The notes beneath the pieces are model-generated. The model was not told the origin of the DNA. It made no database searches and saw nothing but the letters and a program-made list of their open reading frames with translations. 6,834 nucleotides of DNA from Methanothrix sp. (GTDB taxonomy: Archaea; Halobacteriota; Methanosarcinia; Methanotrichales; Methanotrichaceae). The stretch spans positions 1 through 6,834 of the forward strand of contig JAJRAT010000030.1 of assembly GCA_028682845.1 (NCBI GenBank), in the 5' to 3' direction. Shown here in pieces: positions 5,211-6,834 of this stretch. Position 1 is the first letter of the stretch. Each line of letters begins with the position of its first letter. A program made the translations under genes and the position numbers.

Positions 5211-6328
5211 ATCTGGGAAGAGCAGCGAAGAGACTTGGCATAAGCTCGGAAAGGCTGCAAAGCCTGCAAGAGACGATAATAAAAACATCAAGCTGGCCCG
5301 AGCCGCGACTTCTGAGGTTTGAGAAGGAGGCCTCAGGAGTCGAGGCCGGGACGGTCGTTTTTGAGAGCGGCGAGGTCGTCTTCGGCTATCCGAAGATTCG
5401 CCGCGCCATGATGCTCGCTCCGGCATTGGAGAAGCACTTTTCCGATACATTGGCCGTCGAGGAGAAGATGAACGGCTACAATGTGCGCATCACTTCCGTG
5501 GACGGAGAGGTGATCGCCCTTACCCGCGGCGGTTTCATCTGCCCCTACTCATCCGAGGTGGCCGGGAGGATCTTGCCGGAAGGGATCTTCGAGGAGAATC
5601 CCGATCTGGTTTTGTGCGGCGAGATGGTGGGCCCGGAGAATCCTTACGTTCCCAAGAGCATCTATCCCACCGACACCATCGACTTTTATCTCTTCGATCT
5701 GGCCCATAAGAACAGCAAGAAGACTCTTGGCGTGCATAAAACACACCAGTTTGCCGATGAGCACCGGGTCAAAGCCACGGCACTGCTGGGCGAATTTCGC
5801 AAAGACAGGGCGGCGGAGAAGATCAAGAGGATCGTAAAACAATTGGGCCGCCGGGGCCGGGAAGGCGTGGTGATCAAAGACCCGGAAAACACGGTTGCCC
5901 CACTCAAGTACACCTGCTCCGAGGCCAACTGCAACGATCTGGCTTTTGCTTTTCGCTACTACAATGACCATGCACTGGACTTCTTCGTCTCCCGTGCGGT
6001 TCGAGAGGGCTTTCAGTCCGTGGAGTGGCAGGAGACGCCCGAAGAGCGAAGGGCCAGGGCTCTATGTCTCGGAGAGAGCATTCTCATGCCGCTGGTGGAG
6101 ACCATCGAGAAGAAGCAGGCGGGAGAGAATATTGAGCAGAAGGTGCAAATCAGAGTCCAAAGTCTGCAGACGGCCAGAGAGTTTGAGTTTCACCTGCGCC
6201 GCAGCGGGATGCGAGCCATATTCGACTCGCCTGAGCCCATTGATGGCGGCTACCTGATCAGAATCACAAAACTGGTATTGAGCACAAACGATAAAACCCA
6301 GGCGCTCCTGGAAGGTGAAATGTGGTGA
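5207..6328 (+). CDS. Archaeal ATP-dependent RNA ligase, Rnl3 (Pab1020/MthRnl) family
   Basis: 373 residues, close to the roughly 370-380 of characterised family members. All nucleotidyltransferase motifs are visible: motif I EEKMNGYNVR with the adenylated lysine K87, motif Ia TRGGF (106-110), motif III CGEMVGPENPYV (137-148), motif IIIa DFYLFDLA (159-166), motif IV EGVVIKD (219-225), and motif V PLKYT with K234. An N-terminal segment (1-80) and a helical C-terminal region (about 240-373) match the extra domains of this family, in which the C-terminal part mediates dimerisation. The enzyme forms a lysyl-AMP intermediate, adenylylates 5'-phosphate RNA ends and seals them; characterised relatives circularise single-stranded RNA. 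The cellular substrate is not established. Older labels may read DNA ligase-like. The start is ATGA overlapping the stop of E, with GGTGAGG (5195-5201) 5 nt upstream. As I recall, MTH1221 of Methanothermobacter also adjoins a run of CBS genes, which would make the linkage conserved. Confidence 0.93.
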   Translation: MNLGRAAKRLGISSERLQSLQETIIKTSSWPEPRLLRFEKEASGVEAGTVVFESGEVVFGYPKIRRAMMLAPALEKHFSDTLAVEEKMNGYNVRITSVDGEVIALTRGGFICPYSSEVAGRILPEGIFEENPDLVLCGEMVGPENPYVPKSIYPTDTIDFYLFDLAHKNSKKTLGVHKTHQFADEHRVKATALLGEFRKDRAAEKIKRIVKQLGRRGREGVVIKDPENTVAPLKYTCSEANCNDLAFAFRYYNDHALDFFVSRAVREGFQSVEWQETPEERRARALCLGESILMPLVETIEKKQAGENIEQKVQIRVQSLQTAREFEFHLRRSGMRAIFDSPEPIDGGYLIRITKLVLSTNDKTQALLEGEMW

Positions 6329-6341
6329 AGGCCGGATTCTT

Positions 6342-6834
6342 ATGAGCGAGATTGCTGACATAGAGATGGAGGGCCATCTCATTGACTCGCAGATATTGAC
6401 CAAGGTGCTGGACAAGATCATGGACATGGGAGGCGAGTTCGAGATCAAGACCTTCCAGATTGGCCAGAAGAAGAACGATGCCAGCTACGTGCAGGTAACC
6501 GTCACGGGTGAGGATGCGCCTCACCTGGACAGGATACTGTTGGAGCTGCATGCCCTCGGTGCCCGACTGGTGGAGATGGAAGATGTTCGTACCGCCGTCT
6601 CGCCGGCGGACATGGTCGTGCCCAGGGGATTTTACTCCACCACCAATCATCCCACTTACGTGCGCTACCAGGGCTCCTGGGTGGAGGTGGAGCACAACCA
6701 CATGGACTGCCTCATCGTCCTCAGTGACGGCCATGCCGTTTGTACGCCCATAGGGCACATCAAGAAGGGCGACCGGGTGGTCATCGGGACCTCCGGCGTC
6801 AAGGTCGTGCCGCCCGAGCGCCCGCGGGAGAAGA
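6342..6834 (+). CDS. TIGR00300/COG1915 protein (LOR/SDH domain, ornithine cyclodeaminase-like), N-terminal part, cut by window edge
   Basis: 164 residues are seen, with no stop before the right edge; the full family is about 400 residues. The opening EMEGHLIDSQILTKVLDKI is followed by an ACT-like fold region with VQVTVTG (47-53) and LHALGAR, and then the hallmark sequence STTNHPTYVRYQGSWVEVE, HNHMDCLIVL, CTPIGHIKKGDRVVIG and VVPPERPRE. This is the archaeal TIGR00300 family, related to the C-terminal part of cyanobacterial AgrE/ArgZ. A member in Methanococcus has been reported as an NAD-dependent ornithine cyclodeaminase making proline (recalled, not checked). The Rossmann cofactor domain lies beyond the window, so activity cannot be judged here. 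The ATG at 6342 has GGTGAAGG (6324-6331), which includes the RNA ligase stop codon, 10 nt upstream. The 13-nt gap implies co-transcription with the ligase. Confidence 0.88.
   Translation, partial: MSEIADIEMEGHLIDSQILTKVLDKIMDMGGEFEIKTFQIGQKKNDASYVQVTVTGEDAPHLDRILLELHALGARLVEMEDVRTAVSPADMVVPRGFYSTTNHPTYVRYQGSWVEVEHNHMDCLIVLSDGHAVCTPIGHIKKGDRVVIGTSGVKVVPPERPREK

Noticed and set aside
4710..5450. 246-codon open frame on the minus strand across E and the RNA ligase
   Set aside because: Covers two strongly supported plus-strand genes and shows low-complexity shadow composition.

Overview
The window looks like a chromosomal segment of a methanogenic euryarchaeon, probably of the Methanosarcinales/Methanothrix type. 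The placement is inferred from gene content: an archaeal-type RNA ligase, an archaeal DUF1786 protein, a TIGR00300-type protein and stacked CBS-domain proteins, with archaeal TATA-like boxes, GGTGA/GGAG Shine-Dalgarno sites and stop/start overlaps. I see no mobile elements, tRNA, rRNA or CRISPR, and no gene-free stretch longer than about 130 bases.

Layout. Positions 1-514 (minus strand) hold the N-terminal half of a DUF1786 actin-like-fold (ASKHA-type) protein that runs off the left edge. A short divergent control region (515-607) follows, containing a hairpin that sits exactly between the minus-strand Shine-Dalgarno sequence and the start codon. Positions 608-1084 (plus) encode a MoaB/MogA-family molybdopterin protein. 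A 129-base AT-rich gap (1085-1213) carries a good TATA box.

From 1214 to the right edge, seven plus-strand genes are packed into one apparent operon. They are a two-CBS protein with a C-terminal zinc ribbon (A), four consecutive four-CBS proteins (B, C, D, E; 18 CBS domains in about 4 kb), an ATP-dependent RNA ligase of the archaeal Rnl3/Pab1020 family, and the N-terminal part of a TIGR00300/COG1915 protein (LOR/SDH domain, ornithine cyclodeaminase-like) that leaves the window at the right. Gaps from B onward are 6 nt, a 4-nt overlap, a 1-nt overlap, a 4-nt overlap and 13 nt, so translational coupling is likely.

How they may work together. CBS pairs usually bind adenosine compounds (AMP, ADP, ATP, SAM, MTA). 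The RNA ligase consumes ATP and releases AMP. A plausible but unproven reading is an adenylate-sensing assembly built from diverged CBS paralogs that controls, or scaffolds, RNA ligation. The nucleotide-binding T/S-x-x-D signature is intact in A and C, mostly intact in B, half lost in D and three-quarters lost in E, the protein next to the ligase. This suggests a division between sensing and structural subunits. This multi-CBS plus ligase locus is the most interesting part of the window.
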